DNA of 64,000 bases from DASRDR01 sp035550795 (lineage in GTDB: Bacteria > Methylomirabilota > Methylomirabilia > Rokubacteriales > DASRDR01). Below are positions 50,237 to 59,287 of the stretch, piece after piece. Position numbers and translations under genes: made by a program. Numbering within the stretch: the stretch's first letter is position 1; each line of letters starts with the position of its first letter. The stretch covers positions 1 through 64,000 of the forward strand of contig DASZOL010000068.1 in NCBI GenBank assembly GCA_035550795.1, given 5' to 3'. Under the pieces are notes generated by a model, which worked only from the letters and a program-made list of their open reading frames with translations, did no database searches and was not told the origin of the DNA.

Positions 50237-51226
50237 TCAACTTTCGCCGGGCCCGTCCCACCCGAGGTCTTGGTTGAGCAGGTCATAGAGACGCCGGTTG
50301 TGCGGCTTGAAGTACTCGATCAGCCGGGCGCGAATCGCAGGGTCCACGTCCCCGTACACGCCGGGGTTCTGCCGGGAATAGGAGGGCGGTTCCCACATCG
50401 GCAGACCGAGGAACTCGAGGATCGAGCGGTAGGTCTGCGCGGGATCTCGGAAGAGATGCTCAGCGGGGACCACGCAGATCTGCTCGCGGGGAAAGTGGCG
50501 CAGCCAGCGGCCGAGCTGCTCGGCGTATCTCCCGCGGGCTAGGTAGGAGTGGCGATGATGCTCGGAGCCCTGAAACAAGGGATCGGGCACCCTTGCTTCC
50601 GCCTCGGCCGCCAGCCGGCGTTCCTCGCACTCGATCGCCTCGACGAGGGAGAGCGGCTCGCGGCCCTTCATCCGCTCCCGGTGGTAGTGAGAGATCGCGC
50701 GGTCTGCGGGATTGCGGATCATGACGATGAGCTTCGCCCCCGGGAGCAACTCAGCCAGCCGCGCCGGAACGTGCGGGTGAAAGAGATAGTACGGACTCGC
50801 TTCGCCAGTCACGTAGCAGGAGCCTTTGAAGAATCGGTGCAAGGCCCGATCCATGATCGTCGGGAAGTGAGCGAGATACCAGTCCGGACCATTGTCGTAC
50901 GCGAAGTCGAAGAAGTGCACCTCTTTGCGCAGCGGAGGCGCCACGCACGGGTGCTGGACGAGGTAGTGGTAAAGCGAGGTCGTGCCAGCACGCTGGGCGC
51001 CGATGATCACGAAGTCCGGAAGGACGCGGAACCGTGCGCTCCATCGACGGAGCGTGAACGCTCCCGACCTGAGGGCGGCTCGCGGAGCGCGCATGAGTCG
51101 GCGCCCGAGAGAGGGACGACGACTGCCGCTGCGAGGCGCCCGGTTCAGCATGCCCCGGCGGGCAGGACGGCCGCTCGTTGGGTGCGCGAGGGATGAATCG
51201 TCACCCGTCGACGCCTTCAGTGGCAT
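50237..51226 (-). CDS. Sulfotransferase-domain protein (heparan-sulfotransferase-like)
   Basis: The protein has LPDFVIIGAQRAGTTSLYHYL as its PAPS loop, KEVHFFDFAYDNGPDWYLAHFP, MIRNPADRAISHYHRERM (3'-phosphate site) and LFRDPAQTYRSILEFLGLP. This is the arrangement of the sulfotransferase_1/heparan N-sulfotransferase type. The N-terminus before residue about 50 is basic and poorly conserved; ATG at 51094 or 51151 are possible later starts. No ribosome site decides. Confidence 0.82.
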   Translation of the reverse strand: MPLKASTGDDSSLAHPTSGRPARRGMLNRAPRSGSRRPSLGRRLMRAPRAALRSGAFTLRRWSARFRVLPDFVIIGAQRAGTTSLYHYLVQHPCVAPPLRKEVHFFDFAYDNGPDWYLAHFPTIMDRALHRFFKGSCYVTGEASPYYLFHPHVPARLAELLPGAKLIVMIRNPADRAISHYHRERMKGREPLSLVEAIECEERRLAAEAEARVPDPLFQGSEHHRHSYLARGRYAEQLGRWLRHFPREQICVVPAEHLFRDPAQTYRSILEFLGLPMWEPPSYSRQNPGVYGDVDPAIRARLIEYFKPHNRRLYDLLNQDLGWDGPGES

Positions 51227-51536
51227 CGCCCCGGATCGGTACCCGCGCGACCGCCCCGTGGCGCCCGAGCGGCGCCGACGAGGTTTCTCGGACCCTTCCG
51301 GCCGCCGTCCGTGCGGTCAGCCGGCGGTCCGGGAAATGCCTGGTCGAGCCCACCCTGCGCGCGTTCCACGGCTCCCTCCGCGCCGTCAGGATAGCCCGGG
51401 ACGCCGCTGGAGACACCAGGGATGCTCGCCGGCGGGCCGCCGGGGTCCGGGTACGCGCACGCGGTCGACCCGCCGGGCGCCCCGGCGCCCGGCGAGCTCA
51501 TGGTATCGCGCCGGGGGGAATCGTATACTCCGCGCC
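51227..51536. other. Intergenic region between glycan locus and permease gene
   Basis: About 310 bp with no gene-like frame. Near its right end TATACT (51524-51529) is a perfect-looking -10 seven bases from the GTG start of the permease gene, suggesting a leaderless transcript. Confidence 0.5.
51524..51529 (+). promoter_or_regulatory. TATACT -10 box of the permease gene
   Basis: Five of six consensus bases, 7 nt upstream of GTG 51537, so the predicted transcript start is on the start codon. No strong -35 at 17 bp. Confidence 0.35.
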
Positions 51537-52775
51537 GTGCCCGGGTTCAGCTGGCTCCGCCTCATCGCGCTGATCGCGTTTGCGGGCACCTACCTCGGCC
51601 TTGCCCTCGGCCGCCTTCCCGGCTTCCGCGTGGACCGGACGGGCGTGGCCATCATCGGCGCGACCGTGATGGTGGTCGGGGGGGTGCTCCCCTGGGAGCA
51701 GGCCGTCGCGGCCGTCGACGCCCAAACGCTGGTGCTCCTCTTCGGCATGATGATCGTCGCAGCGTACCTCAGGCTGTCCGGCTTCTTTCACCTGGTGACG
51801 CACTGGGCGGTCCGGCGCGCCCGTGGGCCGGTGGGACTCTTGGCGGTCGTCGTCCTGGCGTCCGGCGTTCTGTCGGCGCTCTTCGTCAACGACGTGATCT
51901 GCATCGTGCTCACGCCCGTCGTGCTGGCCCTGGTCCGGCAGTTCCGGCTGCCCCCGGTGCCCTACCTGCTGGCTCTCGCGACGGCGGCCAATGTGGGGAG
52001 CGTGGCCACCCTGACGGGGAACCCGCAGAACATGCTGATCGGCAGCTTCTCGGGCATCAGCTACCGCGCCTTCCTGGCGCACCAGGCGCCGGTCGCCGCG
52101 CTCGGCCTCGCGTGCGTCCTCGGGGTGCTCTGGCTCGCCTATCGCCGGCAGCTGCCCGCCGAGCTCCCTCCCGTGAACCTGGCCGCTCACTTCCCGGTGC
52201 ACGCCGCGATCATGACGAAGACGATCGTGGCGGTCTGCTTCATGCTGGTCGCGTTCTTCGCCGGCGTGCCCATCGCGCTGGTCGCGATCGGTGGCGCCGC
52301 CGCCTCGCTGCTCACGAGGCGCGTCAAGCCGGAGAAGGTCTACCGCGAGATTGACTGGCACCTGCTGGTCCTCTTCACCGGGCTCTTCGTCGTCATCGGT
52401 GGTGTCGAGGCGGCGCACCTGACCGACCATCTCTTCAGACTGGCCGGCCGGTTTGCCCTGTACCGGCCCGCCGTGCTCACCGCGGTCACGGCGGTGCTCT
52501 CCAACCTCGTCTCGAACGTGCCCGCCGTCCTGCTCTTCAAGACAGTCGTGCCGGAATTCGGCGAGCCGGCGCGGGCGTGGCTCGTCCTGGCCATGGCCTC
52601 CACCCTGGCGGGCAACCTCACCATCCTGGGTTCGGTGGCGAACCTGATCGTCGTGGAGGCCGCACGGGAGGAGCGCGTGACGATCGGGTTCTGGGAGTAC
52701 GCGCGGGTCGGCGTACCCCTCACGCTCGTGACGCTCGTGCTCGGCTGGGCCGTCCTGGTCCTGTTGCCGGCGTAG
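51537..52775 (+). CDS. SLC13/ArsB-like membrane permease
   Basis: The 412-residue membrane protein has about eleven hydrophobic segments and ion-transporter-superfamily features: LFVNDVICIVLTPVVLAL, ANVGSVATLTGNPQNMLIG and SNLVSNVPAVLLF, ending with GNLTILGSVANLIVVE. The paired GNPxN and SNxxSNVPA motifs are characteristic of SLC13/ArsB/CitM-type transporters. The substrate (dicarboxylate, sulfate, arsenite or other anion) is not clear. GTG start at 51537. Confidence 0.82.
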   Translation: MPGFSWLRLIALIAFAGTYLGLALGRLPGFRVDRTGVAIIGATVMVVGGVLPWEQAVAAVDAQTLVLLFGMMIVAAYLRLSGFFHLVTHWAVRRARGPVGLLAVVVLASGVLSALFVNDVICIVLTPVVLALVRQFRLPPVPYLLALATAANVGSVATLTGNPQNMLIGSFSGISYRAFLAHQAPVAALGLACVLGVLWLAYRRQLPAELPPVNLAAHFPVHAAIMTKTIVAVCFMLVAFFAGVPIALVAIGGAAASLLTRRVKPEKVYREIDWHLLVLFTGLFVVIGGVEAAHLTDHLFRLAGRFALYRPAVLTAVTAVLSNLVSNVPAVLLFKTVVPEFGEPARAWLVLAMASTLAGNLTILGSVANLIVVEAAREERVTIGFWEYARVGVPLTLVTLVLGWAVLVLLPA

Positions 52776-52870
52776 CGCCCGCCGTCGGGGGGCCGAAGAC
52801 GGCACGGGGGACGCCTCGCGCGGGCCGTCCTCGACGGCGGCTCGCGCCGGACCTGTGCTACCGTGGAGTC

Positions 52871-53179
52871 GTGGCGGCGATTCGCTGGCTGCTCGTGTTC
52901 CTCCTCTGGGCGGTGCTGGACCTGTCCGGCGCCATCTTTCTCGTGCCGGTCGAGGCGCTCGAGGAGTCGGAGGACGTCGCGCAGCGGCCCGTGCTCAGGC
53001 GACGTGACCGCAGGCCCGACCTGCGTGCGACGCCGGCGGGGCGACAGGATGTCGACCGCGCGGCCCGCCTGTCGCGTCTCGTCGCCACCGCGGCGCCGCG
53101 ACGGGCCCCCGAGACCCGCGCCGCGCGCAAGCTTCCTCAGCCTGACGCCGATTCCGGCTCTCCAGCAGACGACCACTAG
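52871..53179 (+). CDS. Small single-helix membrane protein (102 aa)
   Basis: GTG at 52871 opens a frame with a membrane helix IRWLLVFLLWAVLDLSGAIFLVP (residues 4-26), followed by an acidic VEALEESEDV and a charged, Arg-rich tail. No family was recognised. The hydrophobic start and its place just after the permease gene suggest a real gene, but the rest is low complexity. Confidence 0.45.
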   Translation: MAAIRWLLVFLLWAVLDLSGAIFLVPVEALEESEDVAQRPVLRRRDRRPDLRATPAGRQDVDRAARLSRLVATAAPRRAPETRAARKLPQPDADSGSPADDH

Positions 53180-53297
53180 CCCTCCCCGGCCCTCGTCGCT
53201 CCTCGACTGAGTCGCCCCGCTCGCTGCGGCATGGCCAGCCCGTGCCGCGGGCGGGAGCGCGTCGCCTGTCCCTTGTCACGGGCAGAGGGGAAGAGCC

Positions 53298-53882
53298 ATG
53301 GAGATCCATCGTCAGGTCGATGACCGTTCCAGCGTTCCGGATACCGCCCGGCGCATCCTCGTCGCCGTCCACGGCCGCGAGCCGGCCAGATGGGAGGTGG
53401 AGGTAGGCCGCGCCCTCATGCTCTCGCCGCGGGCGACCGTCCAGGTGCTGGCCATCACGGACGTGCCATCACCACCGTTCGCGGCGCTCCTTCCATCGGC
53501 ACGCCGAGCCCGTGCCCGGGCGTTCGCCGAGTGGCGACGCATCGAGGCGGCCAACGTCGCGCAGCGCCTCGAGGCGTTGCTCGCGCGCCTGTCCGCCGTC
53601 CCGGACGTGGCGTGGGTCCACGTGCCCGACGCGGACCCCGGCCGGACGATCGTGGAGCGCGCCGCCGCCTGGGGCGCCGACCTGGTCGTCGTCGGCGTGG
53701 ACCCGGCGAGCTGGCTGCACCGGCGCCTCCTCGGCGCGCTGCACGAGCGGGTGGTGGCCCGGGCGAGCTGCGCCGTCCTGGTCCTGCCGCCGGTGGAGCG
53801 CGGCGTGGCGCGGGTGAGGGAAGAAAGCTCGCCCGCCGGGCGGGGCCGAGACGGGACGGTCGCCGCGAAGGGAGGCGCGTGA
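53298..53882 (+). CDS. Universal stress protein (UspA) family
   Basis: A 194-residue protein starting its core at RRILVAVHG, with ERAAAWGADLVVVGVDPASWLHRRLLGALHERVVARASCAVLVLPP near the end. The normal GSxGxxG ATP motif is replaced by GVDPASW, so nucleotide binding may be lost; AHERVV and AVLVLPP match the family. It is followed by a TerC-family gene at 3 nt, indicating an operon. Confidence 0.8.
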   Translation: MEIHRQVDDRSSVPDTARRILVAVHGREPARWEVEVGRALMLSPRATVQVLAITDVPSPPFAALLPSARRARARAFAEWRRIEAANVAQRLEALLARLSAVPDVAWVHVPDADPGRTIVERAAAWGADLVVVGVDPASWLHRRLLGALHERVVARASCAVLVLPPVERGVARVREESSPAGRGRDGTVAAKGGA

Positions 53883-53885
53883 CGG

Positions 53886-54926
53886 ATGGCGACGCTCTTC
53901 CCGTTCGGCGAGTACTGGTGGCTGTACGCGACCTTCAGCGGCGGCGTGCTGCTGCTCCTCCTCATCGACCTCTTCCTGCTACACCGCGACGCACACGAGG
54001 TGCGCTTCCGGGAGGCGGTCGGGTGGAGCGCGGCGTGGGTCAGCCTGGCCCTGGTCTTCAACGCGGCGCTGTATGCCTATGCGTCCTGGGCGTTTCCCCG
54101 GGATCCGCGGCTGACCGCGATCCCGGGGTTCGACTCGCAGGCGGCCGCCTGGCAGGTCGCACTCGAGTTCCTCACCGGCTACGTCGTCGAGTACTCCCTG
54201 TCCGTGGACAACATCTTCGTGTTCGTCCTGGTCCTCGGGTACTTCGGCGTCCCCGCGCGCTACCAGCACCGGGTGCTCTTCTACGGCATCCTGGGCGCTC
54301 TCGTCTTCCGGGGGATCTTCATCTCCCTGGGCGCCCTCCTCATGCAGTTCCACTGGGTGGTGTGGCTCTTCGGTTGCTTCCTGATCCTCACGGGGCTGCG
54401 GATGCTGCGCGCCCCCGAGGGGGGCATGGATCCGGGGCGAAACCCGGTGATCCGGCTCGTTCGCCGCGCGCTCCCCGTCACGCACGAGCTGCACGGACAG
54501 CGCTTCCTCGTGCGCCAGGGTGGCCGGCTCTGGGCCACGCCGCTCCTCGTGGCGCTGCTCTGCCTGGAGGCAAGCGACGTGGTGTTCGCGATCGACTCCG
54601 TCCCCGCCATCTTCGCCCTGACGCGGGAGCCGTTCATCGTGTTCACGTCGAACGTGTTCGCCATCCTCGGGCTGCGGTCGATGTACTTCATGCTGGGAGG
54701 CGCCGTGGAGCGGTTCCACCTGCTACGCTACGGCCTGGCGGTGGTCCTGGTGTTCGTCGGGCTGAAGATGGTCTGGCTGGACGCGTGGTATGGCGGCAAG
54801 TTTCCGATCGGGATCTCGCTCGCCATCATCGGGGCCGTCCTCGGGAGCTCCATCGTCGCCTCGCTCATGTCGCGGCGTCGGGGCCCGGCCCTTGCGGGGA
54901 CGCGGTCGGAGGAGGTGTTGCGGTGA
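53886..54926 (+). CDS. TerC-family membrane protein (Alx-like)
   Basis: The 346-residue membrane protein has the family motifs SVDNIFVFVLVLGYFGVP and EASDVVFAIDSVPAIFALT, each with the acidic residues implicated in metal transport in TerC/Alx proteins. Alx is linked to manganese export in E. coli (family knowledge). ATG at 53886. The gene ends in GTGA overlapping the CBS gene, and starts 3 nt after UspA, so all three are co-expressed. Confidence 0.88.
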   Translation: MATLFPFGEYWWLYATFSGGVLLLLLIDLFLLHRDAHEVRFREAVGWSAAWVSLALVFNAALYAYASWAFPRDPRLTAIPGFDSQAAAWQVALEFLTGYVVEYSLSVDNIFVFVLVLGYFGVPARYQHRVLFYGILGALVFRGIFISLGALLMQFHWVVWLFGCFLILTGLRMLRAPEGGMDPGRNPVIRLVRRALPVTHELHGQRFLVRQGGRLWATPLLVALLCLEASDVVFAIDSVPAIFALTREPFIVFTSNVFAILGLRSMYFMLGGAVERFHLLRYGLAVVLVFVGLKMVWLDAWYGGKFPIGISLAIIGAVLGSSIVASLMSRRRGPALAGTRSEEVLR

Positions 54927-55378
54927 CCGTGAGGGAGCTCATGAGCCAGCCCGCCGTCACCGTGGACGAGCGCACACCGGCACCGGAGGTCGCGCGCGTG
55001 ATGCAGGAGCACGACATCGGGGCGGTGGTGGTGGTGGACGCGAGCGGGCGGCTGTGCGGGATCGTGACGGAGTCGGACTTCACGGGCATCGGCCGGTGCG
55101 TGCCGTTCTCCCTGACGATGGCGCCCGTGGTGTTCGGTGCCCGGGCGGCGAGCATGGCCGAGCTGGAGCGGATCTATGCCATGGCGCGGAATCTCGCCGC
55201 TCGGCAGATCATGAGCGAGAGGGTGCACACCGCGGAGGAGTCCGAGGAGATCGGCGCCGTCGTGCACCGCATGCTCGCTCGCGATCTCAAGCACGTCCCC
55301 GTCGTGCGCGACGGCAAGCCGGTGGGGATGCTGGCGCGGCACGACCTGCTCAAGCTCATCGCGACACCGCCCCCCTGA
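54923..55378 (+). CDS. CBS-domain protein
   Basis: The 151-residue protein has two CBS motifs: VRELMSQPAVTVDERTPAPEVARVMQEHDIGAVVVVD and ARQIMSERVHTAEESEEIGAVVHRMLARDLKHVPVVRDGKPVG. CBS pairs bind adenosyl nucleotides and regulate partners. GTG at 54923 overlaps the TerC stop, so it may regulate the TerC protein in response to ATP/AMP. Confidence 0.88.
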   Translation: MTVRELMSQPAVTVDERTPAPEVARVMQEHDIGAVVVVDASGRLCGIVTESDFTGIGRCVPFSLTMAPVVFGARAASMAELERIYAMARNLAARQIMSERVHTAEESEEIGAVVHRMLARDLKHVPVVRDGKPVGMLARHDLLKLIATPPP

Positions 55379-55403
55379 GACCGGGTCGCTGCGTCGGGTC
55401 GAG

Positions 55404-55418
55404 CGACGGACGCCGTCG
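55404..55418. terminator. Candidate bidirectional terminator hairpin
   Basis: CGACGG-ACG-CCGTCG, a 6-bp stem, lies between the convergent CBS and ATP-grasp genes. No T-tract. Confidence 0.3.
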
Positions 55419-55446
55419 GCGGTCGAGGCGGCCGGGTGGACGGCGA

Positions 55447-56892
55447 TCAGCCCGCCGGCCGCTTCGGGAGCCGGGCGATCCGCTCCGCCTGCGTGACGTA
55501 CCAGGCGAGGCCCGCGAGTGGATCGTCGCCGAGCGCGCGGAAGTACCAGTCATAGACTCGCCGCGGCGCCCTGTACGTGTCGCGGTACGCGCGGAGCCTC
55601 GCTCCGAGGCCCGGCGGCGGGCCGATGAGCCCGTCGTCCCGGTGCCACCCGAGCCGGCGGCGCCCCCAGTCGGCCAGGAACACGGCGAGCGAGAGCGCGT
55701 CCTCGACCGGGTTCAGGAACGTCAGCGGCTCCTCGCGCAAGGGCGGCGGAGCGACCGGCCCGCCGCGCTCGATCTCGATCGCGACGGCGGGGACGTCCAG
55801 CCCGGCCTCGATCTCGCACCAGACGCGGTACCCTAGCCGGCAGTTGATCTCAAGCAGCTTCGGGACGGCGTCCCGGGCATCGATCTTGAGCTGGGCCCGG
55901 GCGTGTCCGACATAGCCCACCGCCTGGAGCAGCGCAAGGATCTTCGAGGCGCTGGCCCGGTCCAGGTACGACGCGGTCGCGCACGATACGGAGGCGTAGG
56001 ACGGGAACACGGTGCGGAGCGTGCGACGCCCGTCGACGGCGAGGGGCCGCTGCGCGCGATCCAGGGTAACGTTGATGTTCACGCGCCGGTCCAGCCCGCC
56101 CGGGATCCACTCCTGCAGGACCGGCATCCCGAACGCCGGCTCCACGCGCCGGAGCGTGGCCTCCAGCTGCTTCGGGCCCGTCACCAGCTGGACGCCGCGC
56201 GAGCCCGAGGAGAAGCGCGGCTTCACGAAGAGCGGGAATCCCAGTTCGGCTGCCATCTCGGCGGCTTCCCCCCGCGCGGCGGGATGGTACGTGCGGGGAC
56301 ACGGTACCCCCAGGTCGGACGCGAGCCGGGCGATGGCGTACTTGTCCATCGTCGCCCGCAGGACCGGCCACTCCGGCACCGGCACCGTGATTCCCTGCGC
56401 CGTGAAGCGCGCCTTGTTCCTCGACAGCAGGCAGACCTCCGGGTCCCACGTGGGGAAGACGACGTCGAGCCGCTCGCGCGCACAGATGTCGAGGACGCTC
56501 CGGACGAAGCGCTCCTCGACCGGGCTGTTCTCGTCGGCAACCTCGCCGCGCTGCCAGCCCCGCACCGCCAGCGGCACCGGGTACACGGCGTCCGTGAAGC
56601 GCGACACGGCGGCGGGCGCGAGCCGCCCGAGCAAGCCGTGGCCCTCGTACCGCGTCGCGACCAGCCGCGCCGCGCGCGGCCGGAGCGCGCGGACGGTGCA
56701 GTACGCCTGACCGTTCCACGGGTTCGTGACAAGGACGCGCAGGCGCCTCTCGGCGTGGCGGCCGCCGAGCGGCCGGGAAGCTGGGGCGGGCCACGGGCTC
56801 GCGGTATCATGGGCCATGCGATCTTCGGCGATGTCGGTGGAGGTGGCGGTGCGTGCCGACGGCGAGGTGCTGGGGAGCGCCTGGTCCGGCAT
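55447..56892 (-). CDS. ATP-grasp domain protein (carbamoyl-phosphate synthase-like)
   Basis: The protein core begins RRLRVLVTNPWNGQAYCTVRAL; the ATP-grasp fold is shown by LGFPLFVKPRFSSGSRGVQLV, PVLQEWIPGGLDRRVNINV and LKIDARDAVPKLLEINCRLGY, with the E and N ligands for Mg in LEINCR. These enzymes join a carboxylate to an amine or thiol using ATP. The substrate is unknown. ATG at 56892 lies 9 nt after a minus-strand TATAAT (56902-56907), implying leaderless translation; the ATG at 56817 (25 codons later) is the alternative start. Confidence 0.8.
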   Translation of the reverse strand: MPDQALPSTSPSARTATSTDIAEDRMAHDTASPWPAPASRPLGGRHAERRLRVLVTNPWNGQAYCTVRALRPRAARLVATRYEGHGLLGRLAPAAVSRFTDAVYPVPLAVRGWQRGEVADENSPVEERFVRSVLDICARERLDVVFPTWDPEVCLLSRNKARFTAQGITVPVPEWPVLRATMDKYAIARLASDLGVPCPRTYHPAARGEAAEMAAELGFPLFVKPRFSSGSRGVQLVTGPKQLEATLRRVEPAFGMPVLQEWIPGGLDRRVNINVTLDRAQRPLAVDGRRTLRTVFPSYASVSCATASYLDRASASKILALLQAVGYVGHARAQLKIDARDAVPKLLEINCRLGYRVWCEIEAGLDVPAVAIEIERGGPVAPPPLREEPLTFLNPVEDALSLAVFLADWGRRRLGWHRDDGLIGPPPGLGARLRAYRDTYRAPRRVYDWYFRALGDDPLAGLAWYVTQAERIARLPKRPAG

Positions 56893-56901
56893 GCGCGGCG
56901 G

Positions 56902-56907
56902 ATTATA
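56902..56907 (-). promoter_or_regulatory. TATAAT -10 box in the gap between divergent genes
   Basis: ATTATA on the plus strand is TATAAT read on the minus strand, 9 nt from ATG 56892. On the plus strand TTATAG overlaps it, and the divergent membrane gene starts at 56923, so one -10 region may serve both directions. The -35 on the minus strand is weak. Confidence 0.45.
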
Positions 56908-56922
56908 GCAGAGCCGGATCCC

Positions 56923-59280
56923 GTGAACCCGCCCGCGCCGCGCGCGATCCCTCTCGTCGCCCTCGCGCTCAGCGCCCTCGCGGCCGTCGTGGGCGGGGGC
57001 GGCGTGTGGATCCTCTGGTGGCGGCTCGGCTACCCCGCGGGTGCGTTCGTCCCGGGCCTCGAGGGACACGGTCCCGACGCCCTCGCCTGGCCTCGCCTTC
57101 TCGCCGTGTGGACGCCCGCCGCGCACCTCCTGTTCACTACCCTCCACGCCTGGCTTGCGCGCCGCCCGGGTCAACGATCGCTCCGCCCGCACCTGGTGGC
57201 CGACCAGTTCGTGGCGCTCACCCTCGCACTCGTTCTGGTCGGGGCGCTGCTGGGGCTGCGGGGCCACCCGTCGTGGCGCTTCGGCCTGGGAGCCTGGTAC
57301 GTCCTGTTCATCAGCGCAAGGACGGCCGTCCTGCTCCGGGCGCTCTGGGTGTGGCTGGCGGCGACGTCGCCAGGGGCGCCGCGGGCAGGGGTGACCGTGC
57401 TCGGGGCCGCGCTGGTTCCGTACCTCCTGCTCGGCGCCCACGTGACGACGACCATCTCGGCGACGAGCGACGAGCCGTACTACCTCCTGGTGGCGCACAG
57501 CCTCGTCCACGACGGCGACATCGATCTCGCCAACAACCTCGCCGAGCGCCATTATCGCCCGTTCTACTGGGACCGTCTGACCGCCGCTACCCCCGGAGTC
57601 CGCGCGACGGAGGACGGGAGGATCTACGCGTCCTCCTTCCAGGGAATGCAGGTCGCGCTGCTCGTGCCCGGCTACTGGCTGGCGGGGCGGCTTGGCGCGG
57701 TGGCCACGCTGAGTCTCGCCGGCGCCCTGGCCCTGTCGCTCACCTTCCGCCTGGCCTTGCGGGCGGGCGCGAGCTTGCGGGCCGCCTTCCTCGCGTGGCT
57801 CGGCGCGGCCTTCTCGGTTCCCGTCCTGAGCTACGTCGTGTCGCCATGGCCGGAGATGACGGGCGCCCTCTGCCTCACCGCGGCCGCCTTCTTCCTCTCC
57901 GGCGAGGGCCGCCGGCCGCGGGCCCTCGCGATGGCCGGCCTCTGCCTGGCGGGGGCGGTGCTCGTCAAGACGCGCCTGTTCGTGGCGGCGGTGCCGGTCG
58001 CGATCGCCTTCGTCCGACGGCTCAGCTGGCGCACCCTGGTGGGCGTGGGCGCGGCCCTGTCCGCTGGCTTCCTCGTCATGGCCGCTTACGACAGCCTCGC
58101 GCAGAACGCCCTGGTCGCGCGCCGCCTGGGCGTCCTGGGACCCCTCGGCACGCTTGCCTGGCTCGTGAACTGGATCGTCCGCGCGCCCACGGAGTACCGC
58201 GGGCATCTCGGTCTGCTCCTGGACCAGGAGTTCGGCGTGCTCTTCAGCGCCCCGGTGTTCGCGCTCGCCCTCGCGGGTGTGGTGGCCGCCGGGCGGGAGC
58301 GGCGGGGGCGACTCGTGCTGCTCCTGGCGGGCCCGTTCGTCCTCGCGTGGTACCTCCTCGGCGCCGTCGCGATCGCACGCACCACCGAGGCGCCCCACTG
58401 GAACGGCGGTTTCAGCCCGCCCGGCCGGTTCGTGGCCGTCGCCCTGCCCCTCCTCGCCGTGTGCACTGCGCTGCTGCTGGACCGCATCCGCGGGCGTGCC
58501 GCGTGGACGGTGGTCGGCGCCCTCTACGCGCTCACGCTGGGTCACGCGCTGCTCGTCTCGCTCTGGCCGGCCTGGCGGTTCCAGCACGGGATCGGGCGCG
58601 CCACCGGACTGGTCGAGCTCTTCCGGCTGACGGGCATCGACGCGGGGCGCCTGCTGCCCTCCTACATCGCCCCGGGGCCAGGATGGGTGGCGCCGGGTGT
58701 GGGCCTGCTGATGGCGATCGCCCTCGCGGGATGGATGGCGGCGGGCTGCGCCGGTGCGCCGCCGCCCCGTGGCGTCGGCCTCGCGGGCGGCGCCGTCGCC
58801 GGCGCCCTCGCGCTCCTCGTCGTGCTCGGGCCGGCGCTCGTCGCGGCGGGGCGCTACCCCGCGGTGCTGGGTCGCGGCCGGGGAGGTGTCAGCTTCCACG
58901 GCCGCATTCCTGTCGACGCGGGTGCGGGGAGTCAGCTGCGGGAGCGGCTCGTCTGGGCGGCGCAGCGTCCGGCGGTGCTCGAGCTGGCACCGCGCATCCC
59001 CCGGGGCGATTACCGGCTCGTGGTGCGCGCCGGCGCCCAGGGCGAGCCGGCGGGTGTCTCCCTCCGGATCCGCGCCGGCGACGGCGTGGACACGGTGCTG
59101 CCCATCGACGCCGGCGCGGCACCCGTCTGGCGCGAGCGGGAGTACGCCGCCGACGTGGTGTGGCCCGGGGGACGCCTTCCCATCCGGCTCGAGCTGACCG
59201 GCATCTCACGGACGGACCCGCAGCGCTTCGCGTATCTCGACGCGATCGAGGTGCGCCGGTCTGGCCACGGGCGACGATAG
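56923..59280 (+). CDS. Large multi-pass membrane protein, ArnT/PMT-like glycosyltransferase candidate
   Basis: The 785-residue protein has about 12 membrane helices. An early periplasmic loop holds SDEPYYLLVAHSLVHDGDIDLANNLAERHY, whose DEPYY acid pair resembles the catalytic Asp-Glu of GT-C transferases, and SPWPEMTGALCLTAAAFFLSGEG follows. The C-terminal 150 residues form a soluble beta-rich domain. It would use a polyprenyl-phosphate sugar on the periplasmic face. GTG at 56923. Acceptor and sugar unknown. Confidence 0.72.
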   Translation: MNPPAPRAIPLVALALSALAAVVGGGGVWILWWRLGYPAGAFVPGLEGHGPDALAWPRLLAVWTPAAHLLFTTLHAWLARRPGQRSLRPHLVADQFVALTLALVLVGALLGLRGHPSWRFGLGAWYVLFISARTAVLLRALWVWLAATSPGAPRAGVTVLGAALVPYLLLGAHVTTTISATSDEPYYLLVAHSLVHDGDIDLANNLAERHYRPFYWDRLTAATPGVRATEDGRIYASSFQGMQVALLVPGYWLAGRLGAVATLSLAGALALSLTFRLALRAGASLRAAFLAWLGAAFSVPVLSYVVSPWPEMTGALCLTAAAFFLSGEGRRPRALAMAGLCLAGAVLVKTRLFVAAVPVAIAFVRRLSWRTLVGVGAALSAGFLVMAAYDSLAQNALVARRLGVLGPLGTLAWLVNWIVRAPTEYRGHLGLLLDQEFGVLFSAPVFALALAGVVAAGRERRGRLVLLLAGPFVLAWYLLGAVAIARTTEAPHWNGGFSPPGRFVAVALPLLAVCTALLLDRIRGRAAWTVVGALYALTLGHALLVSLWPAWRFQHGIGRATGLVELFRLTGIDAGRLLPSYIAPGPGWVAPGVGLLMAIALAGWMAAGCAGAPPPRGVGLAGGAVAGALALLVVLGPALVAAGRYPAVLGRGRGGVSFHGRIPVDAGAGSQLRERLVWAAQRPAVLELAPRIPRGDYRLVVRAGAQGEPAGVSLRIRAGDGVDTVLPIDAGAAPVWREREYAADVVWPGGRLPIRLELTGISRTDPQRFAYLDAIEVRRSGHGRR

Positions 59281-59287
59281 TCGGGCC

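Noticed and set aside
55447..58899. A 1150-codon minus-strand open frame
   Set aside because: The part above 56892 is antisense to the large membrane protein; it is rich in Arg, Gly, Glu and His with no family features. High GC makes such long stop-free antisense frames common.
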